Source: Calditrichota bacterium
GTDB taxonomy: Bacteria > Calditrichota > Calditrichia > RBG-13-44-9 > J042
Reading direction: 5' to 3'
Assembly: GCA_013150955.1 (NCBI GenBank)
Contig: JAADJD010000039.1
Location: forward strand, 1-23,206
DNA: 23,206 nucleotides
The position numbers were made by a program, and so were the translations under genes. A model generated the notes under the pieces. The model was not told the DNA's origin and did not search any database. It saw nothing but the letters and a program-made list of their open reading frames with translations. Position 1 is the first letter of the stretch. Every line of letters starts with the position of its first letter. Positions 16,356-23,206 of this stretch are shown in pieces.

Positions 16356-17045
16356 ATGCCCATGAATTCCCAATCCCATGCTCTGGCTGCCATTCGTCCC
16401 CACTATTTTTTGACCATCGGCGACGTGCAGAAAATTGCCGCCGCAAAAGCGGTGTTATTTGCCGATCACCTGCGCTACAGCAAACAACGTTCCATCACCC
16501 GCGCGTTGTTTCCCGGCGCTCAGGAAGTGCTGCAATTGACCATTCCGGTACGGCATCCCGAAGCTTCCAACGCTCCCCTGCACACCATTCAAATCGACTC
16601 CCACCAATCCTGGCCACGGCGCCATCTGCGGGCACTGGAACTTCACTACCGCTACGCCCCTTACTTTGAACGCTACTTCTTCTACCTGCAAAAGCACTAC
16701 CGTTTCATCCCGGTACATTTAACGGATTTTTTGTGGACACTCACATGCTGGCAGATGCAGGTGCTGTTTCCGGGCAAGGCGCTGTTTCGGGCCACCAGCG
16801 AAGGGATCCGGAAACCGGACGATCTGATCCGCTTTATGAAGGAACAGGAACTCACCCACTTTCTTTGCACACCGGAAGAAGCCGGTTATTATTCGAAAAA
16901 TTACCCGACGGTTCCCTGTAATGTTCTCCCGGAAATTGACCCGCGCGCCTGGACGCCGCCGAATGCACTGCAATCCCATCATGCGTTTCTGGCGATCATT
17001 TTCTACCATGGGCCGGGGCCACAGTATCGCCTCACATTCGCCTGA
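16356..17045 (+). CDS. WbqC-like family protein
   Basis: This 229-residue protein fits the WbqC-like family (Pfam PF08889), found in polysaccharide and glycan gene sets. Seen here are RPHYFLTIGDVQKIAAAKAV near residues 14-33, FADHLRYSKQRSITR, LTIPVRHP, the RRHLRALELHYRYAPYFERY block, and the closing AIIFYHGPGP. The family's biochemistry is not firmly known; a role in O-antigen or surface sugar metabolism is inferred from context elsewhere and fits gmhA nearby. There is no Shine-Dalgarno site before ATG 16356 or ATG 16362. The C-terminal motif is slightly divergent from the usual (D-L-L-F-N-x-G-P) form. The following 257 bases before the next gene show no credible coding sequence. Confidence 0.75.
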   Translation: MPMNSQSHALAAIRPHYFLTIGDVQKIAAAKAVLFADHLRYSKQRSITRALFPGAQEVLQLTIPVRHPEASNAPLHTIQIDSHQSWPRRHLRALELHYRYAPYFERYFFYLQKHYRFIPVHLTDFLWTLTCWQMQVLFPGKALFRATSEGIRKPDDLIRFMKEQELTHFLCTPEEAGYYSKNYPTVPCNVLPEIDPRAWTPPNALQSHHAFLAIIFYHGPGPQYRLTFA

Positions 17046-17302
17046 GGATGGCTTTCTTTCCGTTCGGGATATGCAATTGCCTTGCATTTCCAGTACGCCT
17101 TTATTATTTTCAGCGTGGATAATTTAAGCCAGGAAGGACGTTTTACCGATATTCTCTTTGCCAGCCGCGGGTAGAACGGCTGCACTGCCCGCAGGTACCC
17201 GATGCGATCTTCAACAATCCCCTGTCTGGCAACGATAGAGCCACCGCATTCGAAACGGACAGGGATGCCAGGGTGAATCAATCGGCGAATCGGATCGAAT
17301 CT

Positions 17303-18052
17303 ATGGGAACAACACTGTCCAGATTAAAGGAAATCATTCAACAGAAAGGGGCAGGATTTGTTTTGTTGCTGGATCCAGACAAGTCCTCCCTCCCACAACT
17401 ACCGGACACCATCCACCAGGCCATTGAAGCCGGGGTGGATGTTTTCTTTCTGGGTGGAAGTTTTCTCTTCCAGAACAATTTCGACACATTTGTGCAAACG
17501 GTGAAACAGGCTGCCGGGGATCATCCAGTGATCTTGTTTCCCGGAAGCATCTATCAGCTTTCAGCCCATGCGGATGCGGTACTGTACCTTTCGCTGATCA
17601 GCAGCCGAAATCCCGAGCACCTGATTGGCACTCAGGTACTGGCTGCACCGCTGGTGTGGAAACTGGGACTGGAGACCATTTCCTGCGGTTACATGATCAT
17701 CGAATCGGGCAAGCTGACCAGCGCCCAATTTTTAAGCAATTCCTCACCCATACCGCGCAATAAGCCGGACATTGCTCTGGCCCACGCCCTGGCGGCGCAA
17801 TACCTGGGCATGCAAACGGTTTATCTGGAATCCGGCAGCGGCGCCGAATTGACCGTCCCGGAGGAAATGATTCAACAGATTGCCCAACACATTCGCATCC
17901 CCCTGATTGTGGGCGGGGGTATTCGTTCTCCAGAAACGGCGGCCGCCAAGGTGCAGGCGGGGGCCCAGCTGGTGGTGGTGGGGAATTTTTTCGAAAAAAG
18001 CGATCACATCCATTTGATGCGCGAGTTTGCATCGGCCATTCATCAAAAATAG
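17303..18052 (+). CDS. Geranylgeranylglyceryl phosphate synthase family protein (PcrB/GGGPS)
   Basis: This TIM-barrel prenyltransferase of 249 residues should join a polyprenyl diphosphate to sn-glycerol-1-phosphate, the first ether-lipid step in archaea, also encoded in Bacillota (PcrB) and several FCB bacteria. Visible family motifs are LLLDPDK (21-27), FLGGSFL, VLFPGS, SLISSRNPEHLIG, YLESGSGA, PLIVGGGIRSPETA and VVVGNF. The glycerophosphate-site glycines are therefore intact. ATG 17303 gives the usual short leader before GAGF; GTG 17273 would add ten residues and cannot be excluded. The SIS gene follows after ten bases, so they are likely co-transcribed. The length and the GGGIRSP loop suit the group II enzymes of archaea and Bacteroidota better than short PcrB. 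Confidence 0.88.
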   Translation: MGTTLSRLKEIIQQKGAGFVLLLDPDKSSLPQLPDTIHQAIEAGVDVFFLGGSFLFQNNFDTFVQTVKQAAGDHPVILFPGSIYQLSAHADAVLYLSLISSRNPEHLIGTQVLAAPLVWKLGLETISCGYMIIESGKLTSAQFLSNSSPIPRNKPDIALAHALAAQYLGMQTVYLESGSGAELTVPEEMIQQIAQHIRIPLIVGGGIRSPETAAAKVQAGAQLVVVGNFFEKSDHIHLMREFASAIHQK

Positions 18053-18062
18053 GGACATTTCT

Positions 18063-18668
18063 TTGGATATTCAACAATACATTCAGCGGGAGATTCAGGA
18101 ACACCTGGAAACCCTGCAGCGTTTGCAGCGGGAGCACGCCGGGGTCATCGAACGTATCGCCCACAAATTCGTGGAAACCTTTCGTCGGGGCGGAAAGATT
18201 TTATTTTGCGGAAATGGGGGCAGTGCTGCGGACGCCCAGCATCTGGCTGCAGAGCTGGTCATTCGGTTGCGCGGCCATTTCTCCCGGCCTTCCCTGCCCG
18301 CCATTGCCCTGACCACGGACACGTCCATTCTTACCGCCGGAGCCAACGATCTGGGCTTTGAGCAGGTCTTCGCCCGTCAAATCGAAGCGCTGGGTAATGC
18401 CGGTGACCTGCTGGTGGCCATCAGCACCAGCGGAAATTCCCCCAACGTCCTGCAGGCCATTGAAACGGCTCACCAGCGGGGTCTTTTTGTGGTGGGATTT
18501 ACCGGGGGAAGCGGCGGCAGGATGATTCACCAGGTGGACATTGCCCTGGTCATTCCCTCGGAAACCACGGCACGCATTCAGGAAGGCCATATCCTGGCCG
18601 GACACATCATCTGCCAGCTGACCGAAGAAATGCTGTTTTCCGATGATGCCGATGCGTCATCGTCCTGA
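18063..18668 (+). CDS. gmhA: Phosphoheptose isomerase GmhA
   Basis: This SIS-domain protein of about 201 residues should convert sedoheptulose 7-phosphate to D-glycero-D-manno-heptose 7-phosphate for LPS core and S-layer heptose. The signature CGNGGSAADAQHLAAEL lies at 49-65, containing H60 and E64. LTTDTSILTAGANDLGFE, ISTSGNSPNV and RIQEGHILAGH follow; the Gln and His of the last motif are eight residues apart, as in the zinc site of the E. coli enzyme. The best start is TTG 18063, with AGGGA at 18051-18055 and family-like length. The upstream TTG at 18027 would overlap the preceding gene. Convergent with the HD-GYP gene 35 bases beyond. Confidence 0.9.
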   Translation: MDIQQYIQREIQEHLETLQRLQREHAGVIERIAHKFVETFRRGGKILFCGNGGSAADAQHLAAELVIRLRGHFSRPSLPAIALTTDTSILTAGANDLGFEQVFARQIEALGNAGDLLVAISTSGNSPNVLQAIETAHQRGLFVVGFTGGSGGRMIHQVDIALVIPSETTARIQEGHILAGHIICQLTEEMLFSDDADASSS

Positions 18669-18703
18669 AGCCTTCCTGCTCCCGAATCGCCCGTCCGGGA
18701 AAG

Positions 18704-19738
18704 TTATCGATTGCTGTTGATTTTGAAAGAAATGGAGGCCTGCCGGATGGTAAACTCCCGATTGCCATCGCTGGTATTTTCCGGATGCTTTCGCATGACC
18801 CGGATGAATACATCGACCAGATGCGGATCGAATTGCGTCCCGGCATTTTTACGAATTTCCTCCAGCGCTGATTCCTGTTCCACCGCCTTGCGGTAGACCC
18901 GATCAGAAACCAGTGCCTCGTACGCATCGATGATGGCCAGCAGGCGGGAAAAGAAGGGAATGGCTTCGCCCTTTAGACCGTCGGGGTATCCGCTGCCATC
19001 GTAGCGCTCGTGATGATGGCGAACGATGGAGGCAACCTCGGACAATTCCTCAATCTCCCCGATGATCTGACTGCCAATAATGGGATGATCTTTGGCCTTG
19101 CGCAATTCATAATCTTCCAGACTGCTGGCCTTGTGTAAAATGTGATCCGGCATCCCGATTTTGCCAATATCGTGCAGATAGGCGGCCAGCATCAGGGTAA
19201 ACTTCTGGTCGGGATTCAACTGCAGCTCATCGGCCATACGCATGGCCAGGCGTACCACCCGCTGGGAATGGCCGGAAGTGTAGGGATCCTTGGCATCCAG
19301 CGCTCGCATCAGGGCCTTCAGCGCTTTGAACAAAATTTCGGCCTTGTTCTCCTGAATGCGGCGGGCTTCCAGGCGCTTGCGCTCTAAATTCCGCTCGATG
19401 ACAACCGGAATTTCGTCAATCTTGATGGGCTTCACCAGATAATCGCTTACACCCAGCTTCAGGGCGTGCTTGACCAGGGACAGGTCGTGCACACCGGTGA
19501 CCAGCACCACCGGAATGTCCAGGTACATGGCCATGACCTTTTTGGCCAGCTCGATACCATTCACGCCGGGCATGTTGATATCGCTAATGACAATATCGAC
19601 CTTGTTTTGTCGGATGATGTCCAGGCCACCGGTGGCCGAAAAGGAGAGATGAACATGGTAACCAAAATGCTCCAGTGCCTCCCTGAGCATTTGACCGTAC
19701 TCGATATCATCCTCAATTACCAGAACCGAAATCGCCAT
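18704..19738 (-). CDS. Response regulator with HD-GYP domain
   Basis: This 344-residue protein starts with a receiver domain: E9-D10-D11 acidic pocket, phosphoacceptor D53 in VISDINMPG, T81 and K103 in DYLVKPI. A short helical linker leads to an HD-GYP domain: HSQRVVRLAMRMA, AAYLHDIGKIGMPD, the HHHERYDGSGYPDGLKG signature and AIIDAYEALVSDRVYRKA. Such proteins usually hydrolyse cyclic di-GMP, with phosphorylation as control; no histidine kinase is next to it. The C-terminal ~25 residues (after KHPEN) are an extra tail. ATG 19738 is chosen over GTG 19747 because AGGTGG sits at the right distance. It lies 24 bases after the acyl-CoA dehydrogenase, so the two are probably co-transcribed. Confidence 0.92.
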   Translation of the reverse strand: MAISVLVIEDDIEYGQMLREALEHFGYHVHLSFSATGGLDIIRQNKVDIVISDINMPGVNGIELAKKVMAMYLDIPVVLVTGVHDLSLVKHALKLGVSDYLVKPIKIDEIPVVIERNLERKRLEARRIQENKAEILFKALKALMRALDAKDPYTSGHSQRVVRLAMRMADELQLNPDQKFTLMLAAYLHDIGKIGMPDHILHKASSLEDYELRKAKDHPIIGSQIIGEIEELSEVASIVRHHHERYDGSGYPDGLKGEAIPFFSRLLAIIDAYEALVSDRVYRKAVEQESALEEIRKNAGTQFDPHLVDVFIRVMRKHPENTSDGNREFTIRQASISFKINSNR

Positions 19739-19762
19739 TCGCACCACCTGTTGTTTTTGCGC

Positions 19763-20932
19763 TTAACTGTACGCGGGGATGCCGGTAATATCCTCGCCCA
19801 CGATGAGGGTATGGATATCGTGTGTCCCTTCGTAGGTGTACACCGATTCCAGATTACACATGTGACGCATGCTTTGATATTCCGAGACAATCCCGTTGGC
19901 TCCCAGAATGTCTCTGGCCATTCGGGCAATCTGGAGGGCATGGTACACATTATTTCGTTTGGCCAGAGAGACCTGGGTAAATCGCATTTTATTCTGATCC
20001 TTTAATCGACCCAGTTGTAAAGCTAACAACTGCATCTTGGTAATTTCTGTGATCATATACACCAACTTGTTCTGCACCAGCTGAAAAGATGCGATGGGTT
20101 TATCGAACTGAATGCGGGTTTTGGCATAATTCAGCGCCTCGTCGTAGCAGGCCATGGCCGATCCAATGGCCCCCCAGGCGATACCGTAGCGGGCCTGGGT
20201 CAGGCAACTCAATGGTGCCTTCAGTCCCTTCGCGTGGGGCAGCATGTTTTCGGCCGGAATGCGGCAATCCTGAAACACCAGTTCGGAAGTGACCGATGCC
20301 CGCAGGGAATGCTTATCTTTGGTTTCCGGCGCTTCGAATCCCGGCGTACCTTTCTCCACCAGAAAACCCCGAACTTCTCCATCCAGCTTGGCCCACACCA
20401 CGGCCACATCCGCAATGGAGCCGTTGGTAATCCACATCTTTGCGCCGTTCAAAATGTAGGAATTGCCATCTTTGACCGCTTTGGTTTGCATTCCGCCGGG
20501 ATTGGAGCCGTAATCCGGCTCGGTGAGGCCAAAACAACCGATCTTTTCGCCCCGCGCCAGTTTGGGCAACCAGTAATCCTTCTGCTCCTCGCTGCCATAA
20601 GTAAAAATGGGATACATCACCAGCGCACCCTGGACAGACGCAAAACTCCGGATGCCGCTATCCCCCCGTTCCAGCTCCTGCATCATGAGTCCATAGGCCA
20701 CGTTGTTCACCCCCGCACAACCATACTTTTCGGGAAGGTTCGCCCCAAACAATCCCAATTCAGCCATCTGGGGAACTAAATGCATGGGGAATTCGGCTTT
20801 CTGATAGGCCTGTTCAATCACCGGCATGACTTCCTCGTCCACCCATTCGCGAACCGACTGCCGGATCATCTTTTCCTCATCGCTCAACAGATCGTCCACA
20901 TTGTAATAATCCGGGGATTCAAATTTCTTCAT
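19763..20932 (-). CDS. Acyl-CoA dehydrogenase, glutaryl-CoA dehydrogenase-like
   Basis: This 389-residue FAD enzyme of the acyl-CoA dehydrogenase family is closest in motif pattern to glutaryl-CoA dehydrogenase. It has FASVQGALVMYPIFTYGSEE, then GCFGLTEPDYGSNPGGM, then YEGTHDIHTLIVGEDITGI. E368 aligns with the catalytic base and Y367 precedes it. E88, R95 and S96 match the positions known to bind the glutaryl carboxylate (E87, R94, S95 in the human enzyme). This suggests oxidation of glutaryl-CoA to crotonyl-CoA in lysine or aromatic breakdown. No electron-transfer flavoprotein or partner genes are nearby. AGGAG at 20942-20946 directly abuts ATG 20941, so the second ATG (20932, nine-base spacing) is preferred. 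Confidence 0.85.
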   Translation of the reverse strand: MKKFESPDYYNVDDLLSDEEKMIRQSVREWVDEEVMPVIEQAYQKAEFPMHLVPQMAELGLFGANLPEKYGCAGVNNVAYGLMMQELERGDSGIRSFASVQGALVMYPIFTYGSEEQKDYWLPKLARGEKIGCFGLTEPDYGSNPGGMQTKAVKDGNSYILNGAKMWITNGSIADVAVVWAKLDGEVRGFLVEKGTPGFEAPETKDKHSLRASVTSELVFQDCRIPAENMLPHAKGLKAPLSCLTQARYGIAWGAIGSAMACYDEALNYAKTRIQFDKPIASFQLVQNKLVYMITEITKMQLLALQLGRLKDQNKMRFTQVSLAKRNNVYHALQIARMARDILGANGIVSEYQSMRHMCNLESVYTYEGTHDIHTLIVGEDITGIPAYS

Positions 20933-21126
20933 GATGCCCATCTCCTATTTGTAAAATTGCGATGCCTAATTTATCGCCGCAGGAGCCGGTAAGGCAACCT
21001 AAATAAATTTCCAGAAAGGAATATGAGGGGACAACCATGCCAGGGTTGTGGCCAACGCCAAAGATTTTCCTCCCCGATTTTGAAGGTTAGCGAAAGTGAA
21101 TCCCAATTTTCAGCCCCGGGAGGTTC

Positions 21127-22713
21127 TTACTGCTCTGCCGGCTTTTCTTTCAGCATCGCGTTCAGGGCTTCATCCAGGTAAACGAGTAAATCGCTGGCCA
21201 TCATGGTGATGGCCTGGTTTTTTTGCACATAATAATCGGCAATGTATCCGTGAAGCAGATTGGCCATCGCCGTGGTCCATAAGAGATTTTTCGTGTGCAT
21301 CTGACAAATTATCCCTCCAATAAACCCACTGAGGACATCCCCGGTACCGCCTTTGGCCAGGGCGCTATTTCCGGTGCCATTGATCAACACATCCCCATTG
21401 GGTGCAGCCGTCAGGGAGGTTGCCGATTTCAGGTTCAGGACAACGTTGTGGTTTTTGGCAAACTGGCGGGCCAGGTCGATGCGTTGCCGGAACAATTGAT
21501 CCTTGCCAACATCGGGTAAAAAGCGGAGAAATTCCCCATCATGAGGGGTTAACACCCAACTGGGGTTGGCGTAGTCCCGGAAGAAATCGGGATGCATGGC
21601 CAGGGCATACAGGGCATCGGCATCGATGACCGCCAGTTTATTGAAACCGGTCAACAACTCCAGGATGGTTTCCTGAACTTCATGACTGCGTCCCAATCCC
21701 GGCCCGATGATCAATACATCGCACCAATCCAGCAATTCTCCGATGGCCGATAGACTGACTTTTCCAATGGTATGTTCCGGGGTCTCGGGTAATGGCCGGG
21801 TGATGACCTCGGTGAGTTTTTGTTCCAGGATGGGATTGAGGCTTTCGGGAATGCCCAGGATCACCAGTCCGGCCCCAATTTTGGCTGCTGCCTGTGCCGT
21901 CAACGTGGCGGCACCGGTGTAACCCGGCGAACCGGCCAGCACCGCAACCTTGCCAACGGTATATTTATTATCCGCTTCAAAACGTGGGGGCGGAAAAAAA
22001 TCCTCTGGCCTCAACAGATATGTGGAGCTGGTTTGGTTCTCGAAAACCTCCGGGGGAATACCAATATCGGCGATTTTTACCTCCCCACAGGCCATTCTGG
22101 CGGGATGCACCACATGACAGTATTTGGGAAGCCCCATGGTGACCGTAATGTCCGCCCCTATACAAACATCGGTCACATCCGTATTGTCAGCAATTAAACC
22201 CGAAGGGATGTCTACCGCCACAATCGGACAGAGAAAGATATCGTTGATGAACTCAATAGCGTTTTTCAAGAATCCCTTCACCGGCCCCCGAATACCGGTT
22301 CCCAGGATGGCATCCACCACTACATCGGCCTCATCTAATCCCTCTGCGGCAACCAGACCCCTCAATTGCGTCATGCTACTTACAAAATCCAGCGGGACAT
22401 CCAGATTTTGTATAATTTCTAAATTAGTCAAGGCATCGCCGGTAAAATCTTCCGGATCTGCCAGACAAACCACCTTCACTTCAATATTCGCAACGTGCAA
22501 ATAGCGAGCTACGACCAGGCCATCCCCTCCGTTATTTCCCTTGCCACAAAAAATGACCACCAGTGGTGCCTCCACCTCTTTCAACAGATCCCGGATCACG
22601 AAGGAGGTAAACTGGCCGGCCCGTTCCATCAAAACAATTCCTGGAATGCCGATGGATTCGATGGTCAGCTGATCGATGCGACGCATCTCCCCGGCAGTGA
22701 CAACTGGATACAT
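21127..22713 (-). CDS. nnr: Bifunctional NAD(P)H-hydrate repair enzyme Nnr
   Basis: This 528-residue protein joins an NAD(P)H-hydrate epimerase (residues about 1-220) to an ADP-dependent (S)-NAD(P)H-hydrate dehydratase (about 235-520). Together they repair hydrated NADH and NADPH in the cytoplasm. Epimerase marks are MRRIDQLTIESIGIPGIVLM and FCGKGNNGGDGLVVARYL. Dehydratase marks are AVLAGSPGYTGAATLTAQAA, IIGPGLGRS, VIDADAL, LTPHDGEF and the nucleotide/catalytic ALAKGGTGDVLSGFIGG. Length equals the usual YjeF fusion. ATG 22713 is favoured because GGAGA lies five bases upstream; the ATG at 22725 has no site. The dehydratase end (KNQAITMMASDLLVYLDEAL) is complete. The 194-base gap to the next gene contains a 6-bp hairpin (21031-21049) but no T-run. 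Confidence 0.93.
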   Translation of the reverse strand: MYPVVTAGEMRRIDQLTIESIGIPGIVLMERAGQFTSFVIRDLLKEVEAPLVVIFCGKGNNGGDGLVVARYLHVANIEVKVVCLADPEDFTGDALTNLEIIQNLDVPLDFVSSMTQLRGLVAAEGLDEADVVVDAILGTGIRGPVKGFLKNAIEFINDIFLCPIVAVDIPSGLIADNTDVTDVCIGADITVTMGLPKYCHVVHPARMACGEVKIADIGIPPEVFENQTSSTYLLRPEDFFPPPRFEADNKYTVGKVAVLAGSPGYTGAATLTAQAAAKIGAGLVILGIPESLNPILEQKLTEVITRPLPETPEHTIGKVSLSAIGELLDWCDVLIIGPGLGRSHEVQETILELLTGFNKLAVIDADALYALAMHPDFFRDYANPSWVLTPHDGEFLRFLPDVGKDQLFRQRIDLARQFAKNHNVVLNLKSATSLTAAPNGDVLINGTGNSALAKGGTGDVLSGFIGGIICQMHTKNLLWTTAMANLLHGYIADYYVQKNQAITMMASDLLVYLDEALNAMLKEKPAEQ

Positions 22714-22743
22714 GAATGTCTCCATTACTGTTTTTGTTTCATC

Positions 22744-22772
22744 AGTTTACAAAAATTCCCGGAAACGGGCAA
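22744..22772 (-). promoter_or_regulatory. Candidate promoter of nnr
   Basis: On the minus strand TTGCCC (22767-22772) and TAAACT (22744-22749) are 17 bases apart, each 4 of 6 to the sigma70 consensus. They lie about 30 bases before the start codon. This is a modest match and could be chance. Confidence 0.28.
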
Positions 22773-22833
22773 ACGAATTTCTTTTCTGGTTCTGTGGAAG
22801 GTCGCAATCCCCCTTCAACTGGCCCAGGCCATA

Positions 22834-23206
22834 AACCCTAATCATGCCATCAACCACGAATCAAGCGAATGAATTCGGAAAAAATCAACAAAATAGCGAA
22901 TATATCCGGAAAAAACATTTTCATCCAGATAGAATCCAGTGCATTTTATTATTTTTACCCGTTGTGCTAATTCAGGATAAAGCAGATATTTTGAAAAACC
23001 GTTAAAACGGTTAAGAATCAACCAGTTACGTCATCTATTCTCCTGGCTGAAGCCAGGAGTTAATCAACATTATCATTCATTAACACCCAGATTTATCTGG
23101 GTGGACAACTCCTATAGTAACAATAATTTACAGAACCGTTTCAACGGTTTGGGTTGTCTAATTCGCACAACGGGTAATTGTATTTTATTATTTTATTGGT
23201 GTTAAT
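22834..23206 (-). repeat. Dispersed inverted-repeat element, copy D, inverted and interrupted
   Basis: The right end of the family lies at 22834-22873 in reverse orientation (AACCCTAATCATGCCATCAA, then CCACGAATCAAGCGAATGAA). The core follows (ACATTTTCATCCAG). At about 22955 the similarity stops. It resumes at about 23182 with ATTTTATTATTTTATTGG and GTGTTAAT, the reverse complement of copy A's left half. The intervening 226 bases are a different element. The outer left end lies beyond the window. Confidence 0.7.
22956..23181. mobile_element. Small non-coding hairpin element inserted in copy D
   Basis: Its ends are a 16-base inverted repeat: ACCCGTTGTGCTAATT at 22957-22972 and AATTCGCACAACGGGT at 23160-23175 (15 of 16 pair). 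ATTTTATTATTTT flanks it at 22943-22955 and 23182-23194, as a 13-base target duplication would. Inside are four hairpins in mirror order: 22997-23012 (AACCGTT arms), 23040-23059 (CTCCTGGC arms), 23084-23103 (CACCCAGA arms) and 23134-23149 (AACCGTT arms again). No open frame is present, so it would depend on a transposase encoded elsewhere, or be a REP/BIME-like array. Confidence 0.65.

Noticed and set aside
17003-17281. Minus-strand frame of 92 codons between the WbqC-like and GGGPS genes
   Set aside because: It partly overlaps the end of the WbqC-like gene, has no recognisable domain, and no ribosome binding site was noted. I cannot support it as a gene.
21031-21049. ACAACC/GGTTGT hairpin downstream of nnr as a terminator
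   Set aside because: The stem is only six base pairs and no T-run follows in the direction of transcription.
22997-23149. Possible CRISPR array from regularly spaced palindromes at the right edge
   Set aside because: The palindromes are of different sequence in mirror order, with no repeated direct unit and no spacers. They are better explained as internal hairpins of an inserted element.

Overview
The window comes from a diderm (Gram-negative-type) bacterium, most likely in the Fibrobacterota-Chlorobiota-Bacteroidota (FCB) neighbourhood and perhaps close to Calditrichota or KSB1. The reasons are a C-terminal type IX secretion sorting domain on a beta-helix protein, lipid A and LPS genes (lpxH, gmhA, a WbqC-like gene), a bacterial geranylgeranylglyceryl-phosphate synthase, and a TPR gene paired with the secreted protein usually labelled 'asparagine synthetase B' in Bacteroidota. 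The taxonomic call is inference from gene content only.

Layout. Positions 1-2122 hold the 3' part of a large secreted parallel beta-helix protein, split by a 4-base frameshift inside an internal near-identical repeat. After a repeat-filled gap, lpxH runs leftward (2599-3333). Divergently, lepA, lepB, hemW, a TPR lipoprotein/secreted-protein-like gene and the 'AsnB-like' secreted protein form a tight rightward block (3502-10388), with stop/start overlaps from lepB to hemW and from the TPR gene to the next. yjbQ and a SAM methyltransferase follow, separated by a strong hairpin. Next come a conserved unknown gene with an acidic middle and a Rossmann/DUF2520 gene (11837-13996). trmH points left. 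A zinc-ribbon BCAM0308-like gene points right and ends at a clear intrinsic terminator. A WbqC-like gene, the GGGP synthase and gmhA continue rightward to 18668. The last third runs leftward: nnr, a glutaryl-CoA-dehydrogenase-like acyl-CoA dehydrogenase, and a response regulator with an HD-GYP domain.

The genes are mostly housekeeping: translation (lepA), protein export (lepB), heme handling (hemW), envelope lipids and LPS (lpxH, gmhA, WbqC, GGGPS), tRNA modification (trmH), NAD(P)H damage repair (nnr) and signalling (HD-GYP).

The unexpected content lies between genes. A family of roughly 170-270 bp non-coding elements with about 40-bp imperfect terminal inverted repeats occurs in four gaps. 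The copy at the right edge is interrupted by a second, different element of about 226 bp. That element has 16-bp inverted ends, an apparent 13-bp target duplication and four symmetric internal hairpins. No tRNA, rRNA, CRISPR array, prophage or defence locus was seen.
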